In this document: one piece after another, positions 14,716 through 25,820 of the stretch
Layout: each line of letters starts with the position of its first letter
Position numbering within the stretch: position 1 is the first letter of the stretch
DNA from: Deltaproteobacteria bacterium
Lineage (GTDB): Bacteria > Desulfobacterota > DSM-4660 > Desulfatiglandales > B25-G16
Length of the DNA stretch: 53,004 nt
Direction of reading: 5' to 3'
Assembly: GCA_020349945.1 (NCBI GenBank)
Contig: CP070704.1
Coordinates: 1,408,018 to 1,461,021, forward strand
Position numbers and translations under genes: made by a program
The notes under the pieces: generated by a model
What the model was told of the DNA's origin: nothing
The model's input: only the letters and a program-made list of their open reading frames with translations
Databases searched by the model: none

Positions 14716-16236
14716 ATGGTCGACCTTGGGCTTTTAAATGGCGTACTCGACTCTGCTACCCGAATTGCTATCGTAGTTACGGATTTCAATGGCAAGATTA
14801 TCTTGTTCAATCAGGGGGCAGCCAATTTGTTTGGATATACCCCAGAAGAGGCAAAGGGTAGGCATCTGCCAGAACTCACCTTTTCAAGGGAAGACCAGAA
14901 CACTCCTCTCTTTGAGCAGATTGTTGATAGGGTAAGGGGTGAGGGTTGGGCAGAGGAGAGGTTATTTCGCCGGCATAAGAGCGGGCGTCTCTTTCCGGCG
15001 ATCTCTACCATTACCTGCCTAAAAGACTCTACAAGTCAATATAAGGGCATTCTGGAGATTACCCAGGATGTGCCCAATCTATTTAGGCTGGAAAAGGAGC
15101 TCAAAAGCTCTAAGGATTTTCTGGAAAACATCCTAGCAAGCTCTATTGACGCTGTCGTCACAACTGATACTAAGGGACATATAACCTACGTTAACCGGGC
15201 ATTCAAGGAGCTTATTGGATTACGCGACAGCCAGATCATTGGAAAGCATATATCCATCTATTATAAAGACGGCATTGACCAGGCACGTGAAATCATGAAC
15301 AAATTGAAGCAATTTGGGCGAATACGGGATTATGAATTCGACATGAGAGTTGGAGATAAAATTATCCCTATTAGAACCTCCGACAGCCTTCTGTATGATG
15401 AATATGGCGAGATAGTAGGAACTATGGGGGTATTTCAGGATATTACTGCCAGAAAAAAGCTCTCTGAAAAATTGTCTGCCACTCAGGCGGAATTGATCCA
15501 GGCGGTCAAGATGAGGGCCCTTGGTGACTTGGTAACCGGTGTGGCTCATGAGATCAATAACCCACTTATGGCATCCGATACCTTGCTCCATTTATTAGAG
15601 GGGGAGGGAGAGGACGATCCAAGTTTAAAAAAGAGGGTTGCGCTGCTCAAGGAATGCAATAGGAGGATCGAAAAGATTGTTAAGAAGCTCAAGGAGTTTT
15701 CTCGACATGCTGAATTTGAATTTACGGCCATGAAGGTCAATGATGCCGTGTCGTCGGTTCTGGCGATCACCCAACAGCAGTTGTTGAATCTGGGTATAGA
15801 GACCGAGCTCAGATTACGTGAGAACTTGCCCCGAGTATTGGGTGATAAGAACCAAATTGAGCAGGTCCTCCTGAACCTCATCTCCAATGCCCTGGATGCC
15901 ATGGAAGGAAGCTCAAAAAAGGTGTTGACGATTCAAACGGGTCTCAGCAGAAAAGGCCAGCAGGTTAAGATTGAGGTCAGCGATACCGGCATAGGGATGA
16001 CACCAGAGCAGATAGAACAGATATTTAATCCCTTTTTTACCACAAAAGACTCTGACAAAAGCATAGGTCTCGGGCTTTCCATCAGCTATCGGATTGTGGA
16101 GAGCCATCGGGGTAAGATTGAGGTTAAGAGCAAACTGGATAAGGGCACAACATTTATTGTAAGACTGCCTATTTATCTGGCTGGGGCTGAGAGAAATGAT
16201 GCTTACCAGGAACCGGGAGGAGACAGTGTCTCATAA
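14716..16236 (+). CDS. Soluble PAS-PAS histidine kinase
   Basis: The protein has 506 residues with no membrane segment. A first PAS domain spans about 10-120 (NGKIILFNQGAANLFGYTPEEA), and a second PAS with PAC spans 135-248 (ending GVFQDITARKK). HisKA has H279 in VTGVAHEINNPL. HATPase has NLISNALDAM, DTGIGMTPEQ, FFTTK and SIGLGLSISY. The kinase is NtrB/ZraS-like in its HEINNP box. The receiver gene overlaps its 3' end, forming a cognate pair. Placement between acs and the deacetylase suggests it senses a cytosolic signal linked to acetate or redox state. The ligand is unknown. Confidence 0.92.
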   Translation: MVDLGLLNGVLDSATRIAIVVTDFNGKIILFNQGAANLFGYTPEEAKGRHLPELTFSREDQNTPLFEQIVDRVRGEGWAEERLFRRHKSGRLFPAISTITCLKDSTSQYKGILEITQDVPNLFRLEKELKSSKDFLENILASSIDAVVTTDTKGHITYVNRAFKELIGLRDSQIIGKHISIYYKDGIDQAREIMNKLKQFGRIRDYEFDMRVGDKIIPIRTSDSLLYDEYGEIVGTMGVFQDITARKKLSEKLSATQAELIQAVKMRALGDLVTGVAHEINNPLMASDTLLHLLEGEGEDDPSLKKRVALLKECNRRIEKIVKKLKEFSRHAEFEFTAMKVNDAVSSVLAITQQQLLNLGIETELRLRENLPRVLGDKNQIEQVLLNLISNALDAMEGSSKKVLTIQTGLSRKGQQVKIEVSDTGIGMTPEQIEQIFNPFFTTKDSDKSIGLGLSISYRIVESHRGKIEVKSKLDKGTTFIVRLPIYLAGAERNDAYQEPGGDSVS

Positions 16237-16603
16237 GATTTTGGTAGTGGATGACGACATATTGGTGCTTGAGGCCCTGCAGCAACTGCTTACATCTGCA
16301 GGATATGAGGTTAGGATCGCCACTCGGGGCCGGGAGGCACTGGATATATTGGATCAAGAACACTTTGATCTGTTGATTCTGGATGTGGTTATGCCCAAAA
16401 TGACCGGCTATGATGTGTGCAAAGAGGTTCGTAAGCGAGATGCAATGAGCAAGGTCAAGATAATCATGCTTACGGCAAAAACCGAACCGAGGGATGTTAG
16501 CATTGAAGAAAAGTACGACTGCAACCTATATCTCACCAAACCTATTGACCCAGGCAGACTGAAGGAACTGGTTCGGGATACCTTAGAGGATCCAACCCAG
16601 TAA
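16226..16603 (+). CDS. Single-domain receiver paired with the PAS kinase
   Basis: The protein has 125 residues. The GTG start at 16226 was chosen because GGGAGG lies at 16215-16220 with five bases spacing, and the homology begins at SHKILVVDDD. The start overlaps the kinase stop (16234-16236), so translation is probably coupled. The phospho-acceptor is D53 in LILDVVMPKMTG, and the conserved Lys is in LTKPIDPG. There is no output domain. An alternative ATG at 16196 would add ten residues with no homology. Confidence 0.9.
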   Translation: MSHKILVVDDDILVLEALQQLLTSAGYEVRIATRGREALDILDQEHFDLLILDVVMPKMTGYDVCKEVRKRDAMSKVKIIMLTAKTEPRDVSIEEKYDCNLYLTKPIDPGRLKELVRDTLEDPTQ

Positions 16604-16621
16604 CGATACAGGGAAGATGAA

Positions 16622-17737
16622 TTGCATTCTATCTTTTATTATTCAGATGAGCTATCCCGGTATGATTTCGGACCGGACCATCCTTTCAAACCTGAGCGGG
16701 CCCAGAAGGCCCTCGAACTGTGTCGTCGCTATGGGGTACTGGATCAGCCCCATATGATCCTGAGAGACCCTCCGCCCCTTGAATACGAAAAGCTTGTCCT
16801 TGCCCACAGTGAAGATTACCTTGAGGCCCTGAGACGTGTCAGCCAGGGCGAGATATTTGAGGAAATGCTCTCCTTTGGAATCGGCACAGAGGATAATCCA
16901 CCTCTGCGGGGGATCTATGACTGGTCCAGAAAATGCGCTGGCGCAACCTGGCAGGGGATGGTTGAATTACTGGATAAAGACACTGACAAGATCTTTAATC
17001 CTCTTGGGGGGTTTCATCATGCACTCCGTTCCCGAGCATCGGGATTTTGCTATATCAATGACATCGTTATAGCCATTAAGGAGGCACTCGATCATAACGT
17101 AAGAATTACCTATATGGATATTGATGCCCATCATGGAGATGGGGTTCAAAAGGCGTTCTACAAGGAAGAAAAGGTCCAGTTTATATCCATGCACGAGTCG
17201 GGAAAACATATCTATCCATACAGTGGGTTTGTAGAGGAGTCAGGAGATGGAGAGGGTGAAGGGTATACCGTAAACATCCCCTTGCCTCCAAAGACGGATG
17301 ATGAGGTTTATCTCGAGGTCTTTCACAGGATTGTCCTCCCCCTTATCAAGCGCTTTAGGCCAGACGTGATAGTTGCGGAATTAGGTGCGGACGCTATGAT
17401 ATCAGACCCACTAACCGATCTTATGCTCACGAACAATTCTTATATCGAGATCGTCAGGGAGTTGAAAGGGTTATGTGGTAGGATCCTGGCCACTGGTGGA
17501 GGTGGTTATGATATCTATCGAACAGCTCGATGCTGGACACTGGCCTGGGCTATATTGAATGATGTTGAGCCAAGGGATGAATTTGCCGGCCTCGTAGGTG
17601 GAATGATGTTTGGACCTGAGATGGAGGTAAGCAGTCTATACGATCGGCCCTATATTGTTACAGGGTCGGAAAAGGATAAAATTCGTCAGGAAGTGAATAA
17701 GACGATGAGATTTCTTATTAAAAGGCATCGTCTCTGA
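16622..17737 (+). CDS. acuC: AcuC-like histone-deacetylase-family protein deacetylase
   Basis: The protein has 371 residues in the class I histone deacetylase fold. It has the active-site HH pair (H132-H133, in GGFHHALRSRASGFCYIND), zinc ligands in YMDIDAHHGDG (D168, H170), a later aspartate in LGADAM, and GGGGYDIYRTARCW containing the catalytic tyrosine. Bacterial AcuC removes acetyl groups from lysine, notably from acetyl-CoA synthetase, using zinc and no NAD. Being in one block with acs and a GNAT gene supports that role. The start is TTG at 16622, preceded by AGGGAAG; the ATG at 16617 is out of frame. Polyamine or acetoin pathway deacetylases are alternatives. Confidence 0.9.
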   Translation: MHSIFYYSDELSRYDFGPDHPFKPERAQKALELCRRYGVLDQPHMILRDPPPLEYEKLVLAHSEDYLEALRRVSQGEIFEEMLSFGIGTEDNPPLRGIYDWSRKCAGATWQGMVELLDKDTDKIFNPLGGFHHALRSRASGFCYINDIVIAIKEALDHNVRITYMDIDAHHGDGVQKAFYKEEKVQFISMHESGKHIYPYSGFVEESGDGEGEGYTVNIPLPPKTDDEVYLEVFHRIVLPLIKRFRPDVIVAELGADAMISDPLTDLMLTNNSYIEIVRELKGLCGRILATGGGGYDIYRTARCWTLAWAILNDVEPRDEFAGLVGGMMFGPEMEVSSLYDRPYIVTGSEKDKIRQEVNKTMRFLIKRHRL

Positions 17738-17762
17738 TACCTCGATAACTTTGACCTCGTTT

Positions 17763-17908
17763 CCATCCCTAGGTAGGTATTTCTCACTACAGGCTATAGG
17801 GGGTCAACACAAAATAAAACCGCCCTAAGCCACAAATGGGTGTGTTTTTCTCCTTTTTGAGTAAAGTACCTCATTGAACCTGCCTCCTGAACTGAATAGA
17901 ATAAAAAA
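17763..17908 (+). repeat. Conserved intergenic element, copy B
   Basis: This is related to the elements at 11821 and 29219. It shares CCATCC...GTAGGTATTTCTC with copy C, then CTATAGGG, ACACAAAATAA, ACAAATGGGTGTG, a T-rich stretch, GTAAAGTACCTCATTGAACCTGCCTC and AATAGAATAA. The central hairpin is weak in this copy. It occupies the 281-base gap between the deacetylase gene and the ATP synthase operon, ending about 110 bases before the first start. The last 110 bases of the gap hold only the ribosome-binding site AGGAGG. Confidence 0.6.
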
Positions 17909-18018
17909 CAGAGCCTGCCTTATTGTCAGAAGAACTGAAGGGACATCTCTATTGAAATGGCCTAAAGGGATGAGGCATCTTTGCGTTTAACCGTTAACAG
18001 ATTGCCACAGGAGGTCTA

Positions 18019-18264
18019 GTGAGAAAGTGGTCTGCAGCGTTGCAGTTACTCACAGTTGGTTTCTATGTAGCACTGAGCCTTTTAATACCAACAGGGGTAG
18101 GTTTTTGGTTTGACAGGAGCATGTCCCACGAATTCCCTTTATTTACCCTCATCGGCCTTGGCCTCGGGACAATAATAATGATCTGCGGGGTTTACCGTAT
18201 GGTGCGACCGTTTTTACAGGAGGCCAAGGAGAACGAAAAGAAGGGCAAGTTCTCCAACCCATAA
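18019..18264 (+). CDS. AtpZ/AtpI-like small membrane protein at the head of the ATP synthase operon
   Basis: The protein has 81 residues with two hydrophobic segments (about 10-28 and 42-60) separated by GVGFWFDRSM, and a charged C-terminal tail. It matches the small AtpZ/AtpI-type proteins that often open atp operons and help c-ring assembly or divalent-cation handling. The GTG start follows CAGGAGGTCTA. It is 55 bases before atpB. The family is short and weakly conserved, so the choice between AtpI and AtpZ is open. Confidence 0.75.
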   Translation: MRKWSAALQLLTVGFYVALSLLIPTGVGFWFDRSMSHEFPLFTLIGLGLGTIIMICGVYRMVRPFLQEAKENEKKGKFSNP

Positions 18265-18319
18265 GGTGACTTCCAGATCTGCTAACTGCAAGGCAGAAAA
18301 AGGATAAAGAGGAGGGATA

Positions 18320-19240
18320 ATGACTCCGAAGTGGCACCGAGGTGGCTTTTTGAAGCTAGTGGTACTTCTTGTTGCTCTTTTCGCCATGATTATAATTAGT
18401 TTCATCGGTAGTGAGGTGGGGAGTGGAATATTGGGGTTTGAGCCACTGAGTTTCCTAAAGGTTGAGGCCCCTAAGTATCAAGTGGTTCCTGAACGGCCGT
18501 TTTCCAATCTTCCCATGACGAATACCATGATTACCTCATGGATAAGCATTTTGGTACTCTTTGGTTTGTTTTTCATTGGCACCCGCAACATGAAACTGGT
18601 TCCCACCGGTTTGCAAAATGTTCTGGAGTTGATAGTTGAGGCGGCAGCAGACTTTATTGAAGACCCAGCAGGCGAGAAACACGGGAGATGGTTTTTCCCT
18701 GTTTGCACTACCATCTTCCTGTTTGTTGTCACCAATGCTTGGGTGAGCCTCATGCCTGGCTTTGAGACCCTTAGCATAAATGGGGAGCCATTATTACGCA
18801 ATGCCAACACTGATCTCAATGTTCCAGCAGCACTTGCTGTGGTATCTTTCTGCTTCATTGAGTATTGGGGATTTAAGGCCAGAGGAGCTTCCTATTTGAA
18901 GACCTTTTTTCACTTCGGGCCTTTAGGTCAAGCACTCAAACAAGTATTGAGTGGTAAGTTCAAGGACGGGGCAGGTGGCTTATTGAACGGCGTGGTAGCA
19001 CTTTTCGCCGGGCTGCTGGAAATACTCAGCCACCTAATTCGCATGATGAGCTTTACCTTCCGTCTTTTTGGCAACATGACGGCTGGGATGATATTGGTCA
19101 TGATAATGCTCTTCATTATTCCCTGGGTGCTTCCTACAATATTTTATGGCCTGGAGGCATTCTTTGGCCTCGTTCAGGCCATGATATTCGGCGGATTGAC
19201 CTTGGGGTTTGCTTGTGCCGCAGTTATGGAGGAAGAATAG
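18320..19240 (+). CDS. atpB: ATP synthase F0 subunit a
   Basis: The protein has 306 residues, with several membrane helices. The conserved essential arginine lies in SFTFRLFGNMTAG, and the last helices hold FFGLVQAMIFGGLTLGF. Subunit a forms the two half-channels for protons beside the c ring. An insertion of about 60 residues between helices (near HFGPLGQALKQVLSGKFKDG) makes it longer than the 270-residue enterobacterial form. It is part of the atpB-E-F-H-A-G-D-C series. Confidence 0.94.
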   Translation: MTPKWHRGGFLKLVVLLVALFAMIIISFIGSEVGSGILGFEPLSFLKVEAPKYQVVPERPFSNLPMTNTMITSWISILVLFGLFFIGTRNMKLVPTGLQNVLELIVEAAADFIEDPAGEKHGRWFFPVCTTIFLFVVTNAWVSLMPGFETLSINGEPLLRNANTDLNVPAALAVVSFCFIEYWGFKARGASYLKTFFHFGPLGQALKQVLSGKFKDGAGGLLNGVVALFAGLLEILSHLIRMMSFTFRLFGNMTAGMILVMIMLFIIPWVLPTIFYGLEAFFGLVQAMIFGGLTLGFACAAVMEEE

Positions 19241-19299
19241 GGATGGATATGCCTGACCCCAGGTGAGGCGAGCAATACATAATTGGATTCTGTCTTTAG

Positions 19300-19563
<264 letters not shown>

Positions 19564-19595
19564 CAATTTGATTTTTGAAGGGAGCAGCAAAATAG

Positions 19596-20105
19596 ATGGA
19601 AGGTTTTTTAGGGCTAACCTTACCTAGCTTTATTGGTCAACTGATCAATTTTCTCATTCTGCTTGGGTTGCTTACATTCTTTGGGTATAAGCCGATTCGT
19701 AGAATGCTTGATGAGCGTTCCAATAGGATAAGACAGAGCATGGAGCAAGCTGAAGCTACAAAACAGGAATATGAGCAGGCCCGGGTAGAGGTGGGGGAAC
19801 AGATTAGCAAGGCACGCGATGAAGGGCAGGCAATAATTGGGCAGGCAGCACAAGGAGGAGAAAGGATTAAAGAAGAAGCGAGAAAAGAGGCCAGAAAGGA
19901 GGCCCAAGCCATTGTTGATAGGGCTCGAGCAGAGCTAGAGCGCGAGCGGGAGAGGCTTGTTGATGAGCTGCGTAAGGAGTTTGTTGATACAGCTATCCTG
20001 GCTGCCGAAAAGGTAATCAGTGAAACCTTGGATAGAGAAAGGCACCGTCGGATTATTGAAAAGACCCTAGAGGAAACTGGTGCCTTCAGGAGAAAGGTGA
20101 GTTAG
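19596..20105 (+). CDS. atpF: ATP synthase F0 subunit b
   Basis: The protein has 169 residues. A membrane helix near the N terminus (about 8-28, FIGQLINFLILLGLLTFFGY) is followed by a long charged coiled coil rich in Glu, Arg, Ala and Gln. This is the peripheral stalk that holds F1 to F0. It is encoded directly between atpE and atpH, and atpH starts two bases after its stop. Confidence 0.94.
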   Translation: MEGFLGLTLPSFIGQLINFLILLGLLTFFGYKPIRRMLDERSNRIRQSMEQAEATKQEYEQARVEVGEQISKARDEGQAIIGQAAQGGERIKEEARKEARKEAQAIVDRARAELERERERLVDELRKEFVDTAILAAEKVISETLDRERHRRIIEKTLEETGAFRRKVS

Positions 20106-20107
20106 CC

Positions 20108-20647
20108 ATGCCTCGAATAGGCTCCGGTAAACGGTATGCTCAAGCCGCATTCGAATTGGCATTAGAGAAGGATGAGCTGGAAAGCTGGCGGACTGGCTTG
20201 ACTAAGGTTGCCGGTGTAATAACAGATAGAGAGCTTATGGGTTTGTTGGAGAATCCGAAACTCCCCTTTGACACTAAGAAACGCCTTCTAGGAGAACAGC
20301 TTGGTAAGGTAAGTCCCTTGGTCCTCAATCTAGCCTGTCTTCTTATGGGCAGGGGTAAATTGAGGATTGTGGATGGGATCTTACAGCAGTATGGGCGGTT
20401 GCTCGATGCCCACTATGGCATTGAACATGCAGAGGTTATTACTGCAGTGCCCCTGGATGATGAGGATAAGAAAACGCTTGCGAGTCGATTTGCACAAATG
20501 GTTGGGCATAGGGTCATCATCGATGCCCGAACCGACCCAACCATCATAGGGGGTGTTAAGGCCAGGATTGGCGATATGCTTATCGATGGGAGCACTAAGA
20601 ATGCACTGGAATCCTTGAGGAGAAGTTTGGCTTGGGCTGGAAGATAA
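20108..20647 (+). CDS. atpH: ATP synthase F1 subunit delta
   Basis: The protein has 179 residues. The N-terminal helical domain starts GSGKRYAQAAFELALEKDELE, and the C terminus holds the OSCP/delta signature IGGVKARIGDMLIDGSTKNALESL. It links subunit b to the top of the alpha/beta hexamer. The order atpF-atpH-atpA is standard. Confidence 0.95.
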   Translation: MPRIGSGKRYAQAAFELALEKDELESWRTGLTKVAGVITDRELMGLLENPKLPFDTKKRLLGEQLGKVSPLVLNLACLLMGRGKLRIVDGILQQYGRLLDAHYGIEHAEVITAVPLDDEDKKTLASRFAQMVGHRVIIDARTDPTIIGGVKARIGDMLIDGSTKNALESLRRSLAWAGR

Positions 20648-20683
20648 CGCAAGGTTGGATGATATCAGGAGATAGGGTCACAC

Positions 20684-22195
20684 ATGGCAGCTCGTGATCA
20701 AGATATTGTTTCGATAATCAAAGAAGAGATTGAACATTTTGGCGCCACTGTAAGTATGGCCAATGTAGGCACAGTGGTGGAGATAGGCGATGGTATCGCG
20801 CGGGTTTATGGGCTGAGCAGTGCAAAATACAGCGAATTGCTGCAATTTCCCCATGACACTATGGGGCTGGCGCTCAATCTGGAAGAGGATTATGTTGGTG
20901 CTGCCATCCTCGGCGATTGCAGCCTGATTAAGCAGGGAGACGAGGTACGTGCGACGGGAAGAGTGGTTGAGGTGCCCGTAGGCGATGCCCTTATCGGAAG
21001 AGTTGTTAATCCTTTGGGGCGTCCACGAGATGGCAAGGGGCCGATTAAGGCAGGCAAAACACGTCCAATAGAGAGGGCGGCTCCAGGTGTAACGATGAGA
21101 CAGCCCGTGGACACACCGGTAATGACAGGCATCAAGGCCATAGATAGCATGATTCCCATCGGGCGCGGCCAGCGTGAGCTTATTATCGGAGACCGCTTTA
21201 CCGGTAAGTCAGCCATTGCTATTGATGCCATAATCGCGCAGAAAGGTGGCGATGTTACATGCATCTATGTGGCTGTTGGACAAAAGACATCTAAGGTAGC
21301 GCAGGTGGTGGCTCTTTTAGAGAAATACGGGGCTATGGAGCACACCATTGTAGTGGCTGCTGACGCTTCTGATCCAGCTCCATTGCAGTACATTGCACCG
21401 TATGCCGGTTGCGCCATGGGTGAGGATTTCATGGAACAAGGAAGGGATGCCTTGATAGTCTATGATGACCTTTATAGGCATGCCTGGGCTTATCGCCAGC
21501 TCTCACTGTTGCTTCGCCGCCCACCAGGCAGGGAGGCCTATCCTGGAGATGTCTTCTATCTGCACAGCCGGCTTCTGGAACGGGCAGCTAAGCTGGCTCC
21601 TGAGCATGGTGGTGGCTCACTTACTGCCTTGCCTATTATTGAGACCCAAGCAGGGGATATATCGGCCTATATCCCCACAAACGTGATCTCCATAACCGAT
21701 GGACAAATCTTTCTGGAACCTGATCTCTTCAATGCTGGCATTCGCCCTGCGGCGAATGTTGGATTGTCGGTATCTCGCGTCGGTGGCTCTGCACAGAGGA
21801 AAGCCATGAGACAGGTGGCCGGCACCTTACGGTTAGAGCTCGCCCAGTTTCGTGAGCTTCAAGCCTTTGCCCAGTTTGGTGCAGAAGACCTCGACAGGGC
21901 CACCAGGGATCAATTAGGGCGGGGTCGGCGTATCACTGAAATACTGAAGCAACCACAGTACTCCCCCATGTCTTTAGGGCAACAGGTAGCTATCCTCTAC
22001 GCGGTGACCAATGGCTTTCTTGATGACGTACCTGTAGATAAGGTTATTCCCTGGGAGGAGGGCTTCCATAGATTTATGAAAACCACCAATCCCGAAATAG
22101 AGCAAAAAATAAACGAAGAGAAAGAGATAACACCTGATACGAGAGAGGCCTTGGAGAAGGCCATATCAGAATTCAAGGAAGGCACTGCTTATTAG
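20684..22195 (+). CDS. atpA: ATP synthase F1 subunit alpha
   Basis: The protein has 503 residues. The nucleotide-binding loop reads [13 protein letters not shown] (169-181), where most alpha subunits have GDRQTGKT: Gln172 is Phe and the final Thr is Ser. The arginine-finger segment [14 protein letters not shown] is intact, and the C-terminal domain is normal. The alpha sites are regulatory rather than catalytic, so the change need not stop activity but could alter nucleotide binding. Confidence 0.96.
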   Translation: MAARDQDIVSIIKEEIEHFGATVSMANVGTVVEIGDGIARVYGLSSAKYSELLQFPHDTMGLALNLEEDYVGAAILGDCSLIKQGDEVRATGRVVEVPVGDALIGRVVNPLGRPRDGKGPIKAGKTRPIERAAPGVTMRQPVDTPVMTGIKAIDSMIPIGRGQRELIIGDRFTGKSAIAIDAIIAQKGGDVTCIYVAVGQKTSKVAQVVALLEKYGAMEHTIVVAADASDPAPLQYIAPYAGCAMGEDFMEQGRDALIVYDDLYRHAWAYRQLSLLLRRPPGREAYPGDVFYLHSRLLERAAKLAPEHGGGSLTALPIIETQAGDISAYIPTNVISITDGQIFLEPDLFNAGIRPAANVGLSVSRVGGSAQRKAMRQVAGTLRLELAQFRELQAFAQFGAEDLDRATRDQLGRGRRITEILKQPQYSPMSLGQQVAILYAVTNGFLDDVPVDKVIPWEEGFHRFMKTTNPEIEQKINEEKEITPDTREALEKAISEFKEGTAY

Positions 22196-22203
22196 GGAAA
22201 TAT

Positions 22204-23064
22204 ATGGTTAGCACGAGAGTCCTTCGTCGGCGCATACGCAGTGTTGAGAACACCGCCAAGATCTGCAAGGCAATGGAGATGATCGCCACTGCTAAAATGA
22301 AGCGGGCTCAAGATCAGGCAAAGGCTGGTCGCCCTTATGCGGAGAAGATAGGTGAGGTGATCTCTCATCTTGTCTTTCATTCTCGAATTGGCGGCGAGGC
22401 GCATCCATTGCTGCAAGCGAGAGAGACGGAAAAAATAGCCATAATTCATTTTACTACTGATCGGGGCCTCTGTGGTGGGCTGAATGCCAATCTGAATCAC
22501 CTCGTCGCAGGGTTTATTGCGGAGCAAGGTGTGTCTGTCATGCTTATTACTGTGGGGCGCAAAGGGCGAGCTTTTATGCGTCGTGCAGGGCAAAACATAC
22601 GCGCAGAGTTTTCCGGGATAGAGGGCCGACCTACCCTACTGGAGACTTTACCGATTTCTCGGGTCGTTATTGACGACTATTGCAGTGGTGAAATTGATCT
22701 CATATATCTTGCCTATCCCCGTTTTGTCAGCACCATGCTGCAACGGCCTACAATGGAAGTCTTGCTTCCCGTCGAACCAGTTGATCTTCCTCAAGCACAG
22801 AGAGGGGAGTATATTTACGAACCTGAGGCCAGCACCGTTTTGAACGAGCTATTGCCGCGATTTGTGGAGATGAGGGTGTATCATGCCCTGCTGGAGCTTA
22901 TTGCCAGTGAGCAATCAGCAAGGATGGTAGCTATGCGTAACGCTAGTGATAGTGCCCATGAAGTCGTTGAGGATTTGACCCTAACCCTAAATAAGGCTCG
23001 ACAGCAGACAATAACGAGTGAGATCTGCGATATTTGTGGAGGAGCTGAGGCCTTGGCCAGATAA
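22204..23064 (+). CDS. atpG: ATP synthase F1 subunit gamma
   Basis: The protein has 286 residues. It starts MVSTRVLRRRIRSVENTAKICKAMEMIATAKMKRAQ, matching the N-terminal coiled coil, and ends in the C-terminal rotor helix with MVAMRNASDSAHEVVEDLTL. TTDRGLCGGLNANLN is the central signature. It is the rotating shaft. A short CxxC (CDICGG) near the C terminus is unlike the usual ending and could be redox-active, which is speculative. Confidence 0.95.
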   Translation: MVSTRVLRRRIRSVENTAKICKAMEMIATAKMKRAQDQAKAGRPYAEKIGEVISHLVFHSRIGGEAHPLLQARETEKIAIIHFTTDRGLCGGLNANLNHLVAGFIAEQGVSVMLITVGRKGRAFMRRAGQNIRAEFSGIEGRPTLLETLPISRVVIDDYCSGEIDLIYLAYPRFVSTMLQRPTMEVLLPVEPVDLPQAQRGEYIYEPEASTVLNELLPRFVEMRVYHALLELIASEQSARMVAMRNASDSAHEVVEDLTLTLNKARQQTITSEICDICGGAEALAR

Positions 23065-23075
23065 GGAGGTAATAG

Positions 23076-24469
<1,394 letters not shown>

Positions 24470-24470
<1 letters not shown>

Positions 24471-24937
24471 TGGCGACGTTTAGGTTTGAGATCGTTACTG
24501 CAGAAAGAATGGTTTACTCTGGTGATGTTGACATGGTGATTGCTTGGGGGTTGGAGGGGCAGCTGGGCATTCTTCCCCACCATGCCCCTTTGATGACTAT
24601 GCTCCAGCCCGGAGAGTTAATTGTGAGAAAAGATCATGAGGAGTCCTATTTAGCAGTGAGTGGCGGTTTTCTTGAAGTGCGCCCTGATAAGGTGATTGTC
24701 TTAGCTGACGCTTGCGAACGTGCTGAGGAAGTAGACATAGCTCGTGCAGAAGATGCTAAACGGCGGGCAAAAGAAATCATGAAAGCCCCATCGGCTGAGG
24801 CAGAAACAGCTGCAGCTGAGGCCGCCCTTCGCCGGTCCTTGGTCAGGTTAAAGGTGGCCGAGAAAATGCGCCGTAAGCGAGGGCAGAGGCAGGGGAGTCG
24901 GCGGGATGCTGATTCCTTCTCAATACAAAGAGAGTAA
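24470..24937 (+). CDS. atpC: ATP synthase F1 subunit epsilon
   Basis: The protein has 155 residues. The N-terminal beta sandwich includes [22 protein letters not shown] and the C terminus is a charged helical pair. The GTG start overlaps the atpD stop. The C-terminal extension (rich in Arg, Lys and Gln) is about 15 residues longer than typical. The RsbRD_N-like gene starts four bases after the stop, so the operon probably continues into signalling genes. Confidence 0.93.
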
Positions 24938-24941
24938 TAGT

Positions 24942-25400
24942 ATGAAGGTATTTGCAGACAAGTTGATTGAGATTACCGAGAGGCATGCTGAAGAGATAGC
25001 TCAACAATGGTGCAGGGCCGTGAGGAAAGATAACAGAACGCCATCATACCACTATATACGAGAGGAAAAGTGCCTCCTGCATGCAGTGAGCTTCTACAAG
25101 AATCTGAGCCGCGTATATTTCAGCAAGAGGCCTGACAGGGACTTGTACGAGCATTTCACACAATATGCTGAGGACAGATACAATGAAGGCATTCCCTGCC
25201 CCGAGGCAATATACGCTCTCTTTATGATGAGGAGGCATATGTGGCTTTACGTGGATTCTCAAGCACTCTTTCTTACGCCCATAGATCATATGCAGGCAAT
25301 CGAGGCCCTCAATAAAACAACCAGGATCTTCGACCTGGGCACATTTTTTGTCGCTCAAAAGTACGATGTACTGAGAAAACGGGATGGATTTCTCTATTAA
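24942..25400 (+). CDS. RsbRD_N-like sensor domain protein
   Basis: The protein has 152 residues and is all helical, with the pattern I...HAEEIAQQWCRAVRKD...YIREEKCLLHAVSFYKNL found in the N-terminal domain of RsbR/RsbD-type stressosome and kinase sensors. The start ATG at 24942 follows AAAGAGAG and lies four bases after atpC. No catalytic or DNA-binding domain is attached. It likely senses a signal or binds a kinase or receiver. The next gene, a lone receiver, begins 28 bases after its stop. The family match is from motif recall and is moderate. Confidence 0.65.
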   Translation: MKVFADKLIEITERHAEEIAQQWCRAVRKDNRTPSYHYIREEKCLLHAVSFYKNLSRVYFSKRPDRDLYEHFTQYAEDRYNEGIPCPEAIYALFMMRRHMWLYVDSQALFLTPIDHMQAIEALNKTTRIFDLGTFFVAQKYDVLRKRDGFLY

Positions 25401-25427
25401 CCAGGGTGTGTGGCAGGAATGAATACC

Positions 25428-25820
25428 ATGAAAATACTTGTTGTGGACGACGAAGATATTGTGCTTGAGAGCTGCCAGGCGGTACTCGAGCTTGCCGGCT
25501 TTGAGGTTTTACTTGTCCCCAGTGCGGACAAGGCCCTGGAGGCAATGAAAGGTAATGAATTTAGTCTTTTACTCGTTGATGTAAAGATGCCCAAGCGCGA
25601 TGGTATGTATCTTATGCGAAAGGTTAAGGAACAATGGCCGGATATTCCTATTTTAGTAATGAGCGGTTATTATACAACAGAGACCATTAAAGAAGCTATT
25701 AAGATGGGAGCTGCTACCTTTATTGCCAAACCATTTGAACCTGACGAACTCGTGGAGACAATTCATCAGATTATTAAAAGGGAGGAACACCATGGAAAAA
25801 AAGAAGGCCCTCGTAATTGA
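25428..25820 (+). CDS. Single-domain receiver (second copy)
   Basis: The protein has 130 residues from 25428, where the sequence matches the paralogue start at 9534 (MKILVVDDE). In-frame ATG 25419 and GTG 25410 are also possible; CAGGA at 25414-25418 suits the 25428 start at a spacing of nine bases. The phospho-acceptor is in LLVDVKMPKRDG and the Lys in FIAKPFEPDE. It overlaps the next regulator gene by 29 bases, so the two are coupled. In this cluster it precedes the kinase rather than following it. Confidence 0.9.
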   Translation: MKILVVDDEDIVLESCQAVLELAGFEVLLVPSADKALEAMKGNEFSLLLVDVKMPKRDGMYLMRKVKEQWPDIPILVMSGYYTTETIKEAIKMGAATFIAKPFEPDELVETIHQIIKREEHHGKKEGPRN

